The position numbers and the translations under genes are program-made. Shown piece by piece: positions 26,716 through 35,980 of a DNA stretch of 64,000 nt. Every line of letters starts with the position of its first letter. Positions within the stretch are counted from its first letter, which is position 1. The DNA is from Pseudoalteromonas shioyasakiensis (GTDB lineage: Bacteria; Pseudomonadota; Gammaproteobacteria; Enterobacterales; Alteromonadaceae): contig NZ_CP077770.1 of assembly GCF_019134595.1 (NCBI RefSeq), positions 261,001 through 325,000 of the forward strand, given 5' to 3'. The notes beneath the pieces are model-generated. The model made no database searches, was not told where the DNA came from, and worked only from the letters and a program-made list of their open reading frames with translations.

Positions 26716-27120
26716 ATGGAATCTACAACGATCAGTGGTCAATTCACCGTAAAATTAAACCCAATTGGTGGCTATGCCACAGGTAAAGATGGCGTAAATT
26801 TAGGACGCATGTCGATTGATAAACAGTTTTCAGGTCCATTAGAGGCAACAAGCCAAGGCGAAATGCTCAGTGCTATGACTGCAACTCAGGGCAGTGCAGG
26901 TTATGTAGCCATTGAACAAGTTGTTGGTAGCTTAGAAGGTAAACAAGGCAGTTTTGTGCTGCAACATTTTGGCACTATGGATAAAGGGGCTGATCGATTG
27001 ATTTTAGAAGTGGTGCCTGACTCAGGCGCAGGAGAGCTTGAAGGTCTTTCTGGTAAAATGGCAATTCGAATTGAATCGGGTATTCATCATTATGACTTTG
27101 AATACCAACTGATGGACTAA
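26716..27120 (+). CDS. DUF3224 family protein
   Basis: 134-residue soluble protein matching the DUF3224 family, an all-beta barrel of allene-oxide-cyclase-like fold (from memory). Signature parts are GRMSIDKQFSGPLEATSQGEM, GYVAIEQVVGSLEGKQGSF and QHFGTMDKG. Its biochemical role is unknown. It is the first of three closely packed genes (1-bp gap, then a 1-bp overlap). Confidence 0.85.
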   Translation: MESTTISGQFTVKLNPIGGYATGKDGVNLGRMSIDKQFSGPLEATSQGEMLSAMTATQGSAGYVAIEQVVGSLEGKQGSFVLQHFGTMDKGADRLILEVVPDSGAGELEGLSGKMAIRIESGIHHYDFEYQLMD

Positions 27121-27121
27121 C

Positions 27122-27301
27122 ATGCAAAAAGTAGTTGAGTTTAAAAAGAAGCGCTTTTTCGGCGGCATCGATATGGATGCATTAAATCAACGGGTGTTCG
27201 AGTTGGGTCAAGCTGGCTGGCAAGTGAAAACAATCACCACTGCCACTGGGGTTTATGGTCAGGTAACATCCGTTTTATTACTAATCGAGAATAACGAATA
27301 A
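27122..27301 (+). CDS. Small DUF4177-like protein
   Basis: 59-residue protein whose ATG lies one base after the DUF3224 stop and whose stop shares one base with the next start (TAATG). The sequence QKVVEFKKKRFFGG with ALNQRVFELGQAGWQV matches the DUF4177 pattern, where an N-terminal beta strand is followed by LNELGxxGWEV. Function unknown. Family similarity plus tight spacing on both sides makes it a likely real gene. Confidence 0.8.
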   Translation: MQKVVEFKKKRFFGGIDMDALNQRVFELGQAGWQVKTITTATGVYGQVTSVLLLIENNE

Positions 27302-27918
27302 TGACACTAACTGAGTGGTTGAGTTTAGTTTTAATTTGCGTGATGGGGGCAATGTCGCCGGGGCCGAGTTTAGCTGTGGTTTTAAAACACAGCTTACATG
27401 GCGGTATGAAGAACGGCATGTTAGCGGCGTTGAGCCACGGTATTGGGGTTGGCTTTTATGCGTGTGCCTCGTTACTTGGTTTAGGTGCGCTGATGACTCA
27501 GTTACCAACGCTTTATCAAGTACTGGTCTATGGCGGTGCCGCCTATCTCGCATATTTGGGTATTCGTATTCTATTAGCTAAACCCAGCTCGCAAACACTG
27601 AATGTTGAGCAAACTAAGCCGAGCCCTCGCAGCGCGTTGCAAGATGGCTTTGCCATTGCCTTTTTAAACCCAAAACTTGCGGTGTTCTTTTTAGCGTTGT
27701 TTTCGCAATTTATTGACCCAGAAAACCTGACTTTGCAAGTTGGTTTAATCATGTGTTTAACGGTATTTGTGCTTGATACAGGCTGGTATCTACTTGTTGC
27801 ACTATTAACCGACATATCAAAAAAGCGTTTTGGTTTCACCAAGACAAACCCATGGCTCGAAAAATTGCTAGGGGTGATCTTTATTGCCTTAGCTGTTCGC
27901 GTCGTTATTACCCTATAA
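27301..27918 (+). CDS. LysE/RhtB family amino-acid exporter
   Basis: 205-residue inner-membrane protein with six predicted membrane helices and the family motif GAMSPGPSLAVVLKHSLHGG at the N-terminus, then AFLNPKLAVFFLALFSQF. Such proteins export amino acids or derivatives such as homoserine lactones or threonine. The start overlaps the stop of the small DUF4177-like gene by one base, so translation is probably coupled. The substrate cannot be read from sequence. Confidence 0.93.
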   Translation: MTLTEWLSLVLICVMGAMSPGPSLAVVLKHSLHGGMKNGMLAALSHGIGVGFYACASLLGLGALMTQLPTLYQVLVYGGAAYLAYLGIRILLAKPSSQTLNVEQTKPSPRSALQDGFAIAFLNPKLAVFFLALFSQFIDPENLTLQVGLIMCLTVFVLDTGWYLLVALLTDISKKRFGFTKTNPWLEKLLGVIFIALAVRVVITL

Positions 27919-27931
27919 ATCCTTCTATATT

Positions 27932-27967
27932 GCGATCACATCACTAATAAAAAAGGGTTGTGATCGC
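27932..27967. repeat. 9-bp perfect inverted repeat after the LysE gene
   Basis: GCGATCACA (27932-27940) and TGTGATCGC (27959-27967) are exact reverse complements with an 18-bp spacer. The position, between the LysE stop and the TonB-receptor promoter, allows either a long-loop hairpin that ends the upstream operon or an operator pair. The half-site TGTGATC resembles a CRP half-site, but orientation and spacing differ from a standard CRP box. Confidence 0.45.
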
Positions 27968-27990
27968 TGCTCTCCCCAGTAAGCTCCTAT

Positions 27991-28004
27991 TGCATACGTA
28001 TTCA
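27991..28004. promoter_or_regulatory. LacI-type operator candidate upstream of the TonB receptor/pullulanase operon
   Basis: TGCATACGTATTCA is identical to the site at 12386-12399 upstream of GH97. The bases TTGCAT (27990-27995) could be a -35, with TATTTA 17 bp later as -10, so the operator would cover the -35 as in the GH97 promoter. Identity over 14 bases at two alpha-glucan loci supports a common regulator. Confidence 0.68.
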
Positions 28005-28104
28005 TCACACAATATTTACCTTTTGGTTACACTTTATTGGTTGTTTTTTGACAACAACAATAACCACAAATAAACACCTCCAACGACAACAGGGTGGAAA
28101 TCCA

Positions 28105-30999
28105 ATGGGGAAATTCAAGCTAAGTGCGCTTATGCTGGCTTTAGTGGCAGCAAATAGTGCAATAGCGGCGACGGAAGAAGAACGCACATCAGCAAAGGAA
28201 ATCGATCCTGAGCTAGAAGTAATCGAAGTGCGCGGCTTTAGTCGCAGCTTAATTCAATCATTAAATCAAAAACGCTTTAGCGACACTGTCTCTGAGCAAC
28301 TATCAGCTGATGACTTAGGGGCATTGCCTGATGTATCTATGGCTGATGCATTAACGCGTCTACCGGGGATCTCGGCGGTACGTACCGGTGGTCAAGCTGC
28401 CGAAATCAACATTCGCGGTTTATCTGGTGGATTTGTTTTTTCGACATTAAATGGTCGAGAGCAAGTATCTACTAGTGGTAGTCGCAGTATTGAGTTTGAC
28501 CAATACCCGTCTGAGCTAATCAGTTCGGCGGCGGTCTACAAGTCGCCAAAAGCATCACTTATTGAAGGGGGCGTCGCGGGTACGGTAGAGCTACAAACCG
28601 CAAGCCCATTGGATAATGACCAGCCACACAAATTTACTGCCAATGTGCGTGGTATGTATAACGACCGTGCTTCAGAGGTATTTGATGCCACGGAGTATGG
28701 CGACCGTATTAGCTTTTCTTACCAAGGTAAGTTTCTTGACGATACGCTAGGTGTCGCACTGGGTTACGCGCGCTTATTCCAACCAAGTGTGGCGACTCAG
28801 TTTATCGGTTTAGCATATAACGGTAATAAAGACGTTGATGGGCTAGCAAATGATACCGATGGCCCTGCAGATAATCCTGCTAATGAATACATCAGTGAAG
28901 GTTTTGAGCTTCAGCACTTAGGTGGTGAAGAAACCCGTAATGGTTATTTAACCTCAATTGAATGGGCGCCAACCGATAACTTTAAATTAAAGGGTGATGC
29001 GTTTTTATCGCGTTTTGATAGCGAATCATTTGCCCGTGGTTTTCGGGTTAAGTTTGGTGGTCCGTCTGCAGTTTATGCTAATCCAGTGCTTGACGGTAAT
29101 GCGGTGATTGGTGGTGCGATTAACCGCACATCAAATAGCTTTACCCGTGTTGAAATCGTTAATGATGATAACCAAGACTTTGATGAAGTAGACAGCTATG
29201 GCATTAATGCCGATTGGCAAATTACCGAGCGTTTGAATGTCAATGCTGACGTGTCGCTTTCACGTGCTAAGAGTAATTTCCGTAATGGTTTACTTTGGGC
29301 ATTGGTTGCAGAAGATGCCACTGCTGAGAACCCTGTGTTTGATACCAATGTATCGCTTAACTATCAATTGAACGGATTAAACTTGCCTGACGTAGGCTTT
29401 AACCAAGCCGACGCATTTAGCGATATTGACCGGGTTATGGTGAGTAAATACGGTATTTATCCGTATGAAAATGAAGATGAAGTAAAAGCATTTCGACTCG
29501 ATTTTAAGTATGAGTTAGAGAATAACTGGTTTAGCTCAATTGAATTTGGCGCGCGTTATTCAGACCGTGAGTACAGCAATAATCGCTCTGTATTTGAATA
29601 CGGTAACGATGGTGCATTTTCTTCGACTCAACCACCGCTTCGCCTTACCGATGACATGGCCACCGTGGTCGATTGGCAAGGTGAGTTTAGCTATTTCCCA
29701 TCATACCTAGCGATAGATTTAGATAAAGCACTCAACGCATGGTTCCCAAATGGTATTCCTCAGCCAGTACAGACTTGGGGTAATGCCGATGGTGTTGTGG
29801 ATTTAGATGGTGATGGTGAGCCTGATGCACAAGGCTATACCACTAACTACTCATGGACCATGTTACAAAGTGGCTCAGTGTATGAAGAAGTGGTATCAGC
29901 CTATCTGATGCTTAACATTGATACCGAAATTGGCACTCTACCAATTACAGGTAATATTGGTATTCGCCGAGTAGATACAGACCAGTCAGCGACGGTACTT
30001 GAAAACGTCGGTGGCGATCCGCAACTCGGTGCGCAGTATATTGTGGATGACAATGGCATTGTTAACGACCTTTATGCACCAAGCGTTTTAGGCATTAAAT
30101 ACACAGACTACCTGCCTTCATTAAACCTGAACTTTAAAGTAAGTGACGCGACACAAATTCGTTTTGCTGCGGCAAAAGTGATGGCGCGTGCTCCGATTAA
30201 CCGTTTAGCGGGCGATGCCAGTGCATCGGTTAACAATGACGGCGAAATTAACGGTTCAAGTACCAATAACCCATTCTTAAAACCTTTCTATGCTGATCAA
30301 TACGATATCTCGTACGAGCAATACTTTGAAGACACCGATGGTGCACTGGTTGTTGCTGCGTTCTATAAGAATATCGACTCATTCATAGATACGGTAGCCA
30401 TAGAGAACTTTGACTTTAAAGGTAATGGTTTTAACGTACCAGAATACATTGTTGACCCTGTCAGTGGTGAGCAAATCGAAACCACAAATGGGGTGTACAC
30501 AACTGCGGTTAACAATGCCAAAGGCGGTTATATTCGTGGTATTGAGCTTGCCTATACGCAAGTTTTCTCTTTCTTACCCTCGCCGTTTGAAGGTTTAGGT
30601 ATTAACGCCAGTTACTCGTATACCGAGAGTGAGGTGCAATCTATTACCGATTTAGGTGGTGATTCTGTGTCGCAAGACTTGCCTGGCCTTTCAAACAATG
30701 TCTTTAACGGCACACTTTTTTACAGCTATGAAAACTTTGAAACACGTTTGAATGTGCGTTATCGCGATGATTTCGTTTCAGAGCAAGTTGCTGTCAATGA
30801 GCAAGTGGTGAATTTTGATGCAGAAACGGTTGTCGATTTCCAAACGTCGTATCAGTTCACAGATTCATTCGGCATGTTATTACAAGTGAATAACTTAACC
30901 GATGAACCAACACAAAGCTACTTTGGAACAACCAGTAAAACAGGCACCACGCAATTCTTTGGTCGTCAGTTTTATCTAGGTTTTACCTATAACCATTGA
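28105..30999 (+). CDS. TonB-dependent outer-membrane receptor, probable maltodextrin/alpha-glucan type
   Basis: 964-residue TonB-dependent transporter. The signal peptide (MGKFKLSALMLALVAANSAIA) is followed by a Ton-box-like EVIEVRGF, the plug domain (DDLGALPDVSMADALTRLPGI, INIRGLSG) and the 22-strand barrel ending in FYLGFTYNH. The frame is open further upstream, but the ATG at 28105 follows AGGGTGG and begins the signal peptide. The pullulanase gene starts 22 bp downstream, so the likely substrate is branched maltodextrins taken up after surface cutting; substrate assignment is by context only. Confidence 0.93.
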   Translation: MGKFKLSALMLALVAANSAIAATEEERTSAKEIDPELEVIEVRGFSRSLIQSLNQKRFSDTVSEQLSADDLGALPDVSMADALTRLPGISAVRTGGQAAEINIRGLSGGFVFSTLNGREQVSTSGSRSIEFDQYPSELISSAAVYKSPKASLIEGGVAGTVELQTASPLDNDQPHKFTANVRGMYNDRASEVFDATEYGDRISFSYQGKFLDDTLGVALGYARLFQPSVATQFIGLAYNGNKDVDGLANDTDGPADNPANEYISEGFELQHLGGEETRNGYLTSIEWAPTDNFKLKGDAFLSRFDSESFARGFRVKFGGPSAVYANPVLDGNAVIGGAINRTSNSFTRVEIVNDDNQDFDEVDSYGINADWQITERLNVNADVSLSRAKSNFRNGLLWALVAEDATAENPVFDTNVSLNYQLNGLNLPDVGFNQADAFSDIDRVMVSKYGIYPYENEDEVKAFRLDFKYELENNWFSSIEFGARYSDREYSNNRSVFEYGNDGAFSSTQPPLRLTDDMATVVDWQGEFSYFPSYLAIDLDKALNAWFPNGIPQPVQTWGNADGVVDLDGDGEPDAQGYTTNYSWTMLQSGSVYEEVVSAYLMLNIDTEIGTLPITGNIGIRRVDTDQSATVLENVGGDPQLGAQYIVDDNGIVNDLYAPSVLGIKYTDYLPSLNLNFKVSDATQIRFAAAKVMARAPINRLAGDASASVNNDGEINGSSTNNPFLKPFYADQYDISYEQYFEDTDGALVVAAFYKNIDSFIDTVAIENFDFKGNGFNVPEYIVDPVSGEQIETTNGVYTTAVNNAKGGYIRGIELAYTQVFSFLPSPFEGLGINASYSYTESEVQSITDLGGDSVSQDLPGLSNNVFNGTLFYSYENFETRLNVRYRDDFVSEQVAVNEQVVNFDAETVVDFQTSYQFTDSFGMLLQVNNLTDEPTQSYFGTTSKTGTTQFFGRQFYLGFTYNH

Positions 31000-31021
31000 T
31001 CAGTAAGCTGGAGATAATAAT

Positions 31022-34000
31022 ATGAAAATAATAGCTAATTTTAGCCGCTTACTGATTGCATGTAGCATGGTATTGCTAACTGCATGTGGTGGTGGCGCTA
31101 GTAACGATATAGATTCTGGGCAAGTTTTATTGACCTGTAGCGTACCGCAAATTCCTAATGAAGCGGGGACTGAGTGTGTTGATCCACCACCGATTAGTTG
31201 TCCGGCACCAACAGTACCCGATGAGAATAATGAAAGCTGCGTGGTAGGCGCTGATCCCACTTTGCCTGATCCTGTGGTTTTCCCTGCAGATGACGAAGCC
31301 ATCTTATTCTATAATCGCACCAGTGATGATGCCTACGAAGGTTATCGATTACACTCATGGAATAACGATGACTGCGATGCGTACGCAGCGCCGTTTGATG
31401 CCACTGATTGGGCCAATGGGCATGAATACGATGGTATTGATCCTAACTATGGTGCGTACTGGATTGTAAAACTAAAAGAGGGTTACAACGAGTGTGCTAA
31501 CTTTATCGTGCATATTGGCACAGAAGGGTCTGGCAAAGCGTTTGGTGATGTCGATTTAAAAATGCCATTGATGCAGGACGATGAAAAGTTCCAACGTATG
31601 AACTTTACCATTCATGGTGAACCATCAGTATTTGAATATCCAATTATAAGCTTAGGTGAGCGCCCGGTGAGTATTTCTGGTGCTTCAGCGCATTGGATTG
31701 ATTTATCTACTGTGATTTATCAGCCAAGTAATGAGCTGACAAGTATCATTAAATTACACTCATCAAACAGTGCAGATTTAGCTGTCGATGAAGATACCGG
31801 CGAGTTAAATGGTCAAGTGGTTGAGCTTACATCGACTTCTTTAAGCGATGAACAAATCGCTAAAGTGCCGCACCTTGCTGGATGGAATGCATACCAAGGT
31901 AACTGGGATGCAGCCGCTGCAAAAGAGCTTATTAAACAACAACTGGTTGTGGCAGGCTATGATGCTGATGGCAAGCTAACAGAAGCCACTTATGTGCAAG
32001 CCGCTAAAGCCCTCGATGACTTATATACCAGTGGCGAAAGTGATGCTAATGAAGCACAACTTGGTGTGCATTACGCCAATAATGGCATTGATGTATCGGT
32101 ATGGGCTCCAACGGCAAGCAATATGAAATTAGCGCTTTATGATGCTGATAAAACAGAGCTTGAACAACTTGTGATGACCTTTGATAGCGCAACGGGTATT
32201 TGGTCTAGCAATGTCGATATTAGTCACGATCGCCATTACTACCGCTTTATGTTTGATGTTTATCATCCAACGACTAAGCAAATTGAAAGCTTATGGAGCA
32301 CAGATCCATATTCATTAAACGTTTCAACAAATGGTTTATATAGCCAACTGATCAACCTTGATGATGAAGATACTAAACCGACCGGCTGGGATGAGCGTAT
32401 GGTGCCAACGGTTGATTACCCTGAGCAAGCGGTCATTTACGAAGGTCATGTACGTGATTTTAGTGTGCGTGATGAAACCGTCAGTGAAGCAAACCGTGGT
32501 AAGTATCTTGCGTTTACTGAGCTTGATAGCGCACCAATGCAACACCTCAAAAAGCTGGCAGATAATGGCTTAACCCATTTCCATTTACTACCACTGACAG
32601 ATATTGGCACCATTGATGAAGATGCCAGTCAGCGTGTAGATATTACTGCAACCTTAGCTGATTTATGTAGCCGCATTGAGGATGATGCCGATGCATGTAA
32701 AACCGAAGATAAGAGCACATTGATAGTTGATTTAATGACGTCATATCTACCAGGTTCTGATGATGCTCAAGCACTTGCCAATGCAATGCGTGGTGTTGAT
32801 AGCTTTAACTGGGGTTATGATCCGCATCATTTTATTGCACCTGAAGGCTCTTACGCTTCATCACCTGAAGGTATTGCACGAGTCAAAGAAACGCGTGCGA
32901 TGATCCAGTCTTTACAAGAAATTGGTTTACGTGTCGTGCTAGACGTTGTTTACAACCACACGACCTCATCAGGTGTTTGGGATAAATCAGTGTTCGATAA
33001 ACTCGTTCCGGGTTATTACCACAGATACAACGAAACCTCTGGTGATATCGAGCGTTCAACCTGCTGTGAAAATACAGCAACAGAACATGTCATGATGGAT
33101 AAGTTTGTTGCTGATTCTATGGTGATTTTAGCCCGTGACTTTGGTTACGATAGCTTCCGTTTTGATGTGATGGGGCATATGCCAAAAGCGTCAATTATGA
33201 CCGCGCTTAGTGCAGTGCAAGCGGTTGACCCAGATACTTACTTCTACGGTGAAGGGTGGAACTTTGGTGAAGTCGCTGATAACCGTTTATTTGTGCAAGC
33301 TAAACAAATGGATATGGCAGGTACTGAAGTAGGTACCTTTAATGACCGTATACGTGAAGCAATTCGTGGTGGTGCGTTCTTTAGTAATAATGTCACAGAT
33401 GGCAATTTATCTGAGCAAGATACGTTGCGTTTATCACTGGCAGGTAACTTACAAAACTACATTCTTAAAGACTTTAAAGGTAATTCAGCAAAAGGCAGTA
33501 GCTTTAGCTGGAGTGGTCAGCCAGCGGCTTACGCTCTTGACCCGGCTGACAGCATTAACTATGTCTCTAAGCATGATAACGAAACACTATGGGATCAGCT
33601 GCAATATAAACATGGCACTAACTTAAGTATTGAAGAGCGTGTGCGTGTTCACAATATGGCTTTAGCTATGCCGCTGATGAGCCAAGGTATTCCATTTATG
33701 CAAATGGGTGCTGATATGCTGCGTTCTAAATCAATGGATCGTAATAGTTATGATTCTGGTGATTGGTTCAACTTTGTTGATTTCAGTATGGATACCAATA
33801 ACTGGAATGTAGGCCTGCCACCTGCGCAAGATAACCAAGCGAAGTGGGGCGAAATTGCGCCTATCTCAGCAAATCCTAATGCACAAGCGATGGCAAGCGA
33901 CATTGAGTACGCAAGTAATGTATTTACTGAATTCTTAGCAATTCGTAGTGCCAGCCCATTATTTAGTTTAACCACAGAGCAAGACATTTTAGACCGCGTT

Positions 34001-35338
34001 GGCTTCCACAATATTGGTAAGCGTCAACAGCAAGGCTTAGTCGTGATGAGTATCGATGATGGCGTTGGGTTGACTGACCTAGATAGCCAATACGATGCCA
34101 TTGTCGTGGTGATGAACGGTACGGATCAAAGCTTATCGCATACAGTATCAACGGCTGCGGGTTTTGAGCTTCACCCTGTTTTAAAAGCGAGTGTTGACTC
34201 AAGTATGTCAGCGGCAAGCTTTATGGCTGGTGAAGGCGAAGGTACCTTTAATGTTCCGCCTTATACTGTTGCTGTGTTTGTGAAACCACAAGGTGATGCT
34301 CAAGGCGAAGGCCTAAGTGCCGATGCGACTGTGGGTGCGCCAGATATTGTGCCGTTTGGTAGCACAACAGTTTATATTCGTGGCTCGTTAAACGACTGGG
34401 GTACGGCAAATAGCTTTGAATATGTAGGTAATGGCGAGTACAAAATTGCGATTCCTCTAACAGCCGGTAGCTATGAATTTAAAGTGGCTTCTGAAGATTG
34501 GTCTACTGTTGATTTTGGTGCGCTTTCTGCTGATGTTGCTGAAGTGATCGAAGGCGAAGATGAGCCGCTAACACGCAGTGGTGCCAATATGACCTTTACG
34601 GCGGCAATGGATGCTGTTTATGTGTTCTCATTCGATGCCACAGACACCGATAACCCAGTACTTAAGATCTATAATGAAGAGCCATTTGTTGGTACGTCAA
34701 TTTATGTACGCGGTAGCTTAAACGATTGGGGTACCAGTGACGAGTTAATGTATCAAGGTAAAGGTGTTTATACCTTCACTAAACAATTAACTGCGGGTAG
34801 CTATGAGTTCAAAGTGGCCTCTGAGGATTGGAACACGGTGGATTATGGCTCAGGTGAAAGTAGTGCAGCGGTTACAGTGGGTACTGAAAAACTACTCGCG
34901 GTAAAAGGCGCAAACATGACAATGGATATTGCAAGTGATGGTCAATATCAGTTTGTCTTTGATGCCAGTAACCTTGAAGAACCACTTATGACTGTATTCA
35001 ATGCAGAAATGTTTGGCGAAACTCAAGTGTACTTACGTGGTAGCGTAAATGATTGGAGCACAGATAACCCACTGATTTATGCTGGTGATGCGATGTACAT
35101 TACTACCATGACATTAGAAGCCGATGACTATGAGTTTAAAGTCGCTTCTGAAGACTGGAATACGGTGGATTACGGTGGCAGTGGTGATGCCCCTGTTGCT
35201 GTGCTTGGCGAAGCGGCTTTACTAGAAGCGGTTGGCGCCAATATCGCTCTGAGTATTGCAGCTGCTGGCGATTATCGTTTTACAGTGCAAGGACCTGATC
35301 TGAGTAAACTAACAGTGACGGTTGAAGCAGTGGAATAG
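31022..35338 (+). CDS. Pullulanase-type alpha-1,6-glucosidase, lipoprotein with three C-terminal repeats
   Basis: 1438-residue secreted lipoprotein (lipobox LLTAC) that would debranch alpha-1,6 links in starch, glycogen or pullulan. Order: a Cys/Pro-rich linker, a CBM41-like pullulanase-associated domain (FYNRTSDDAYEGYRLHSWNND), an N-terminal pullulanase domain, a CBM48-like domain (about 350-430) and a GH13 catalytic domain. The four GH13 motifs are DVVYNHT (about 638), SFRFDVMGH (about 713), YGEGWNFGE (about 742) and SKHDNE (about 850), giving the Asp/Glu/Asp catalytic set. Three repeats of about 105 residues, each with Y(I/V/L)RGS(L/V)NDW and YEFKVASEDW, start near residue 1117. They look like starch-binding or E-set modules. 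It is co-transcribed with the TonB receptor. Confidence 0.94.
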   Translation: MKIIANFSRLLIACSMVLLTACGGGASNDIDSGQVLLTCSVPQIPNEAGTECVDPPPISCPAPTVPDENNESCVVGADPTLPDPVVFPADDEAILFYNRTSDDAYEGYRLHSWNNDDCDAYAAPFDATDWANGHEYDGIDPNYGAYWIVKLKEGYNECANFIVHIGTEGSGKAFGDVDLKMPLMQDDEKFQRMNFTIHGEPSVFEYPIISLGERPVSISGASAHWIDLSTVIYQPSNELTSIIKLHSSNSADLAVDEDTGELNGQVVELTSTSLSDEQIAKVPHLAGWNAYQGNWDAAAAKELIKQQLVVAGYDADGKLTEATYVQAAKALDDLYTSGESDANEAQLGVHYANNGIDVSVWAPTASNMKLALYDADKTELEQLVMTFDSATGIWSSNVDISHDRHYYRFMFDVYHPTTKQIESLWSTDPYSLNVSTNGLYSQLINLDDEDTKPTGWDERMVPTVDYPEQAVIYEGHVRDFSVRDETVSEANRGKYLAFTELDSAPMQHLKKLADNGLTHFHLLPLTDIGTIDEDASQRVDITATLADLCSRIEDDADACKTEDKSTLIVDLMTSYLPGSDDAQALANAMRGVDSFNWGYDPHHFIAPEGSYASSPEGIARVKETRAMIQSLQEIGLRVVLDVVYNHTTSSGVWDKSVFDKLVPGYYHRYNETSGDIERSTCCENTATEHVMMDKFVADSMVILARDFGYDSFRFDVMGHMPKASIMTALSAVQAVDPDTYFYGEGWNFGEVADNRLFVQAKQMDMAGTEVGTFNDRIREAIRGGAFFSNNVTDGNLSEQDTLRLSLAGNLQNYILKDFKGNSAKGSSFSWSGQPAAYALDPADSINYVSKHDNETLWDQLQYKHGTNLSIEERVRVHNMALAMPLMSQGIPFMQMGADMLRSKSMDRNSYDSGDWFNFVDFSMDTNNWNVGLPPAQDNQAKWGEIAPISANPNAQAMASDIEYASNVFTEFLAIRSASPLFSLTTEQDILDRVGFHNIGKRQQQGLVVMSIDDGVGLTDLDSQYDAIVVVMNGTDQSLSHTVSTAAGFELHPVLKASVDSSMSAASFMAGEGEGTFNVPPYTVAVFVKPQGDAQGEGLSADATVGAPDIVPFGSTTVYIRGSLNDWGTANSFEYVGNGEYKIAIPLTAGSYEFKVASEDWSTVDFGALSADVAEVIEGEDEPLTRSGANMTFTAAMDAVYVFSFDATDTDNPVLKIYNEEPFVGTSIYVRGSLNDWGTSDELMYQGKGVYTFTKQLTAGSYEFKVASEDWNTVDYGSGESSAAVTVGTEKLLAVKGANMTMDIASDGQYQFVFDASNLEEPLMTVFNAEMFGETQVYLRGSVNDWSTDNPLIYAGDAMYITTMTLEADDYEFKVASEDWNTVDYGGSGDAPVAVLGEAALLEAVGANIALSIAAAGDYRFTVQGPDLSKLTVTVEAVE

Positions 35339-35356
35339 CTTTCCCTGCAGTACCCT

Positions 35357-35384
35357 TAAGCCGGGCTTTTGCTCGGTTTTTTTT
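35357..35384 (+). terminator. Rho-independent terminator of the TonB receptor/pullulanase operon
   Basis: The stem CCGGGC/GCTCGG with a TTTT loop is followed by TTTTTTTT, about 20 bp beyond the pullulanase stop. Confidence 0.88.
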
Positions 35385-35437
35385 GTATTTAATGAAAAGT
35401 TTGTATATTGTCATAACTCTCTATCAAGGAGCCTATG

Positions 35438-35980
35438 ATGACAGAAACCAGTTTAACGAGTGCTAGCTTTGATCCAAAAGTAAAACAATATTGGTTATTA
35501 CTGGGTATTTTTACCTGTGTGATTAGTATGGTAGGGATCCCTTTCATTCCCATAGTTGCGTTAATAATCTGGCTGGTGGCAGGGCGTATTTTAGCGGCGA
35601 TGTCAGCCACGTTGTTAACGCGTAAGTTAGTGGTAAAACGCGGTGTCTTCTTTAAAGAAGAAAAATCTATCCCACTTGAAAAAATAACCGATGTGGCACT
35701 TAGCCAAGGTCCTTTAATGCGTCAATTTGGTCTTTATCGACTGAGCTTTGAAACGGCAGGTCAATCAGGACAAGGTGCATTGGTATCATTGCTCGGAGTG
35801 GTTGATGCTGAGACGTTTCGCGAGGCAATCTTGAAACAAAAAGATGAAATGACTCAAAGCAGCAGTGCTAAGGTTGAACATCAAACTGAAGATACTCAGT
35901 TAGAACTGCTGCGCTCACTTACTTATAGCGTAAAAAACATTGAGCAAATGTTAGTTACGCTATTAGATGAAAAGCGTTAA
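35438..35980 (+). CDS. PH-domain (bPH2/DUF304-type) membrane protein
   Basis: 180-residue protein with two membrane helices (about 20-62) followed by a bacterial PH domain (LTRKLVVKRGVFFKEEKSIPLEKITDVALSQGPLMRQFGLYRLSFETAG). The C-terminal 50 residues look helical (ELLRSLTYSVKNIEQMLVTLL). The family is membrane-associated and poorly characterised. Two ATGs are adjacent (35435 and 35438); the second is better spaced from AAGGAG. Its end overlaps the convergent phoD-like gene by four bases. Confidence 0.88.
   Translation: MTETSLTSASFDPKVKQYWLLLGIFTCVISMVGIPFIPIVALIIWLVAGRILAAMSATLLTRKLVVKRGVFFKEEKSIPLEKITDVALSQGPLMRQFGLYRLSFETAGQSGQGALVSLLGVVDAETFREAILKQKDEMTQSSSAKVEHQTEDTQLELLRSLTYSVKNIEQMLVTLLDEKR

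Noticed and set aside
27932-27967. Standard CRP site upstream of the TonB receptor
   Set aside because: The half-sites are TGTGATC-like, but their orientation and 18-bp spacing do not match TGTGA-N6-TCACA; kept only as an inverted repeat.
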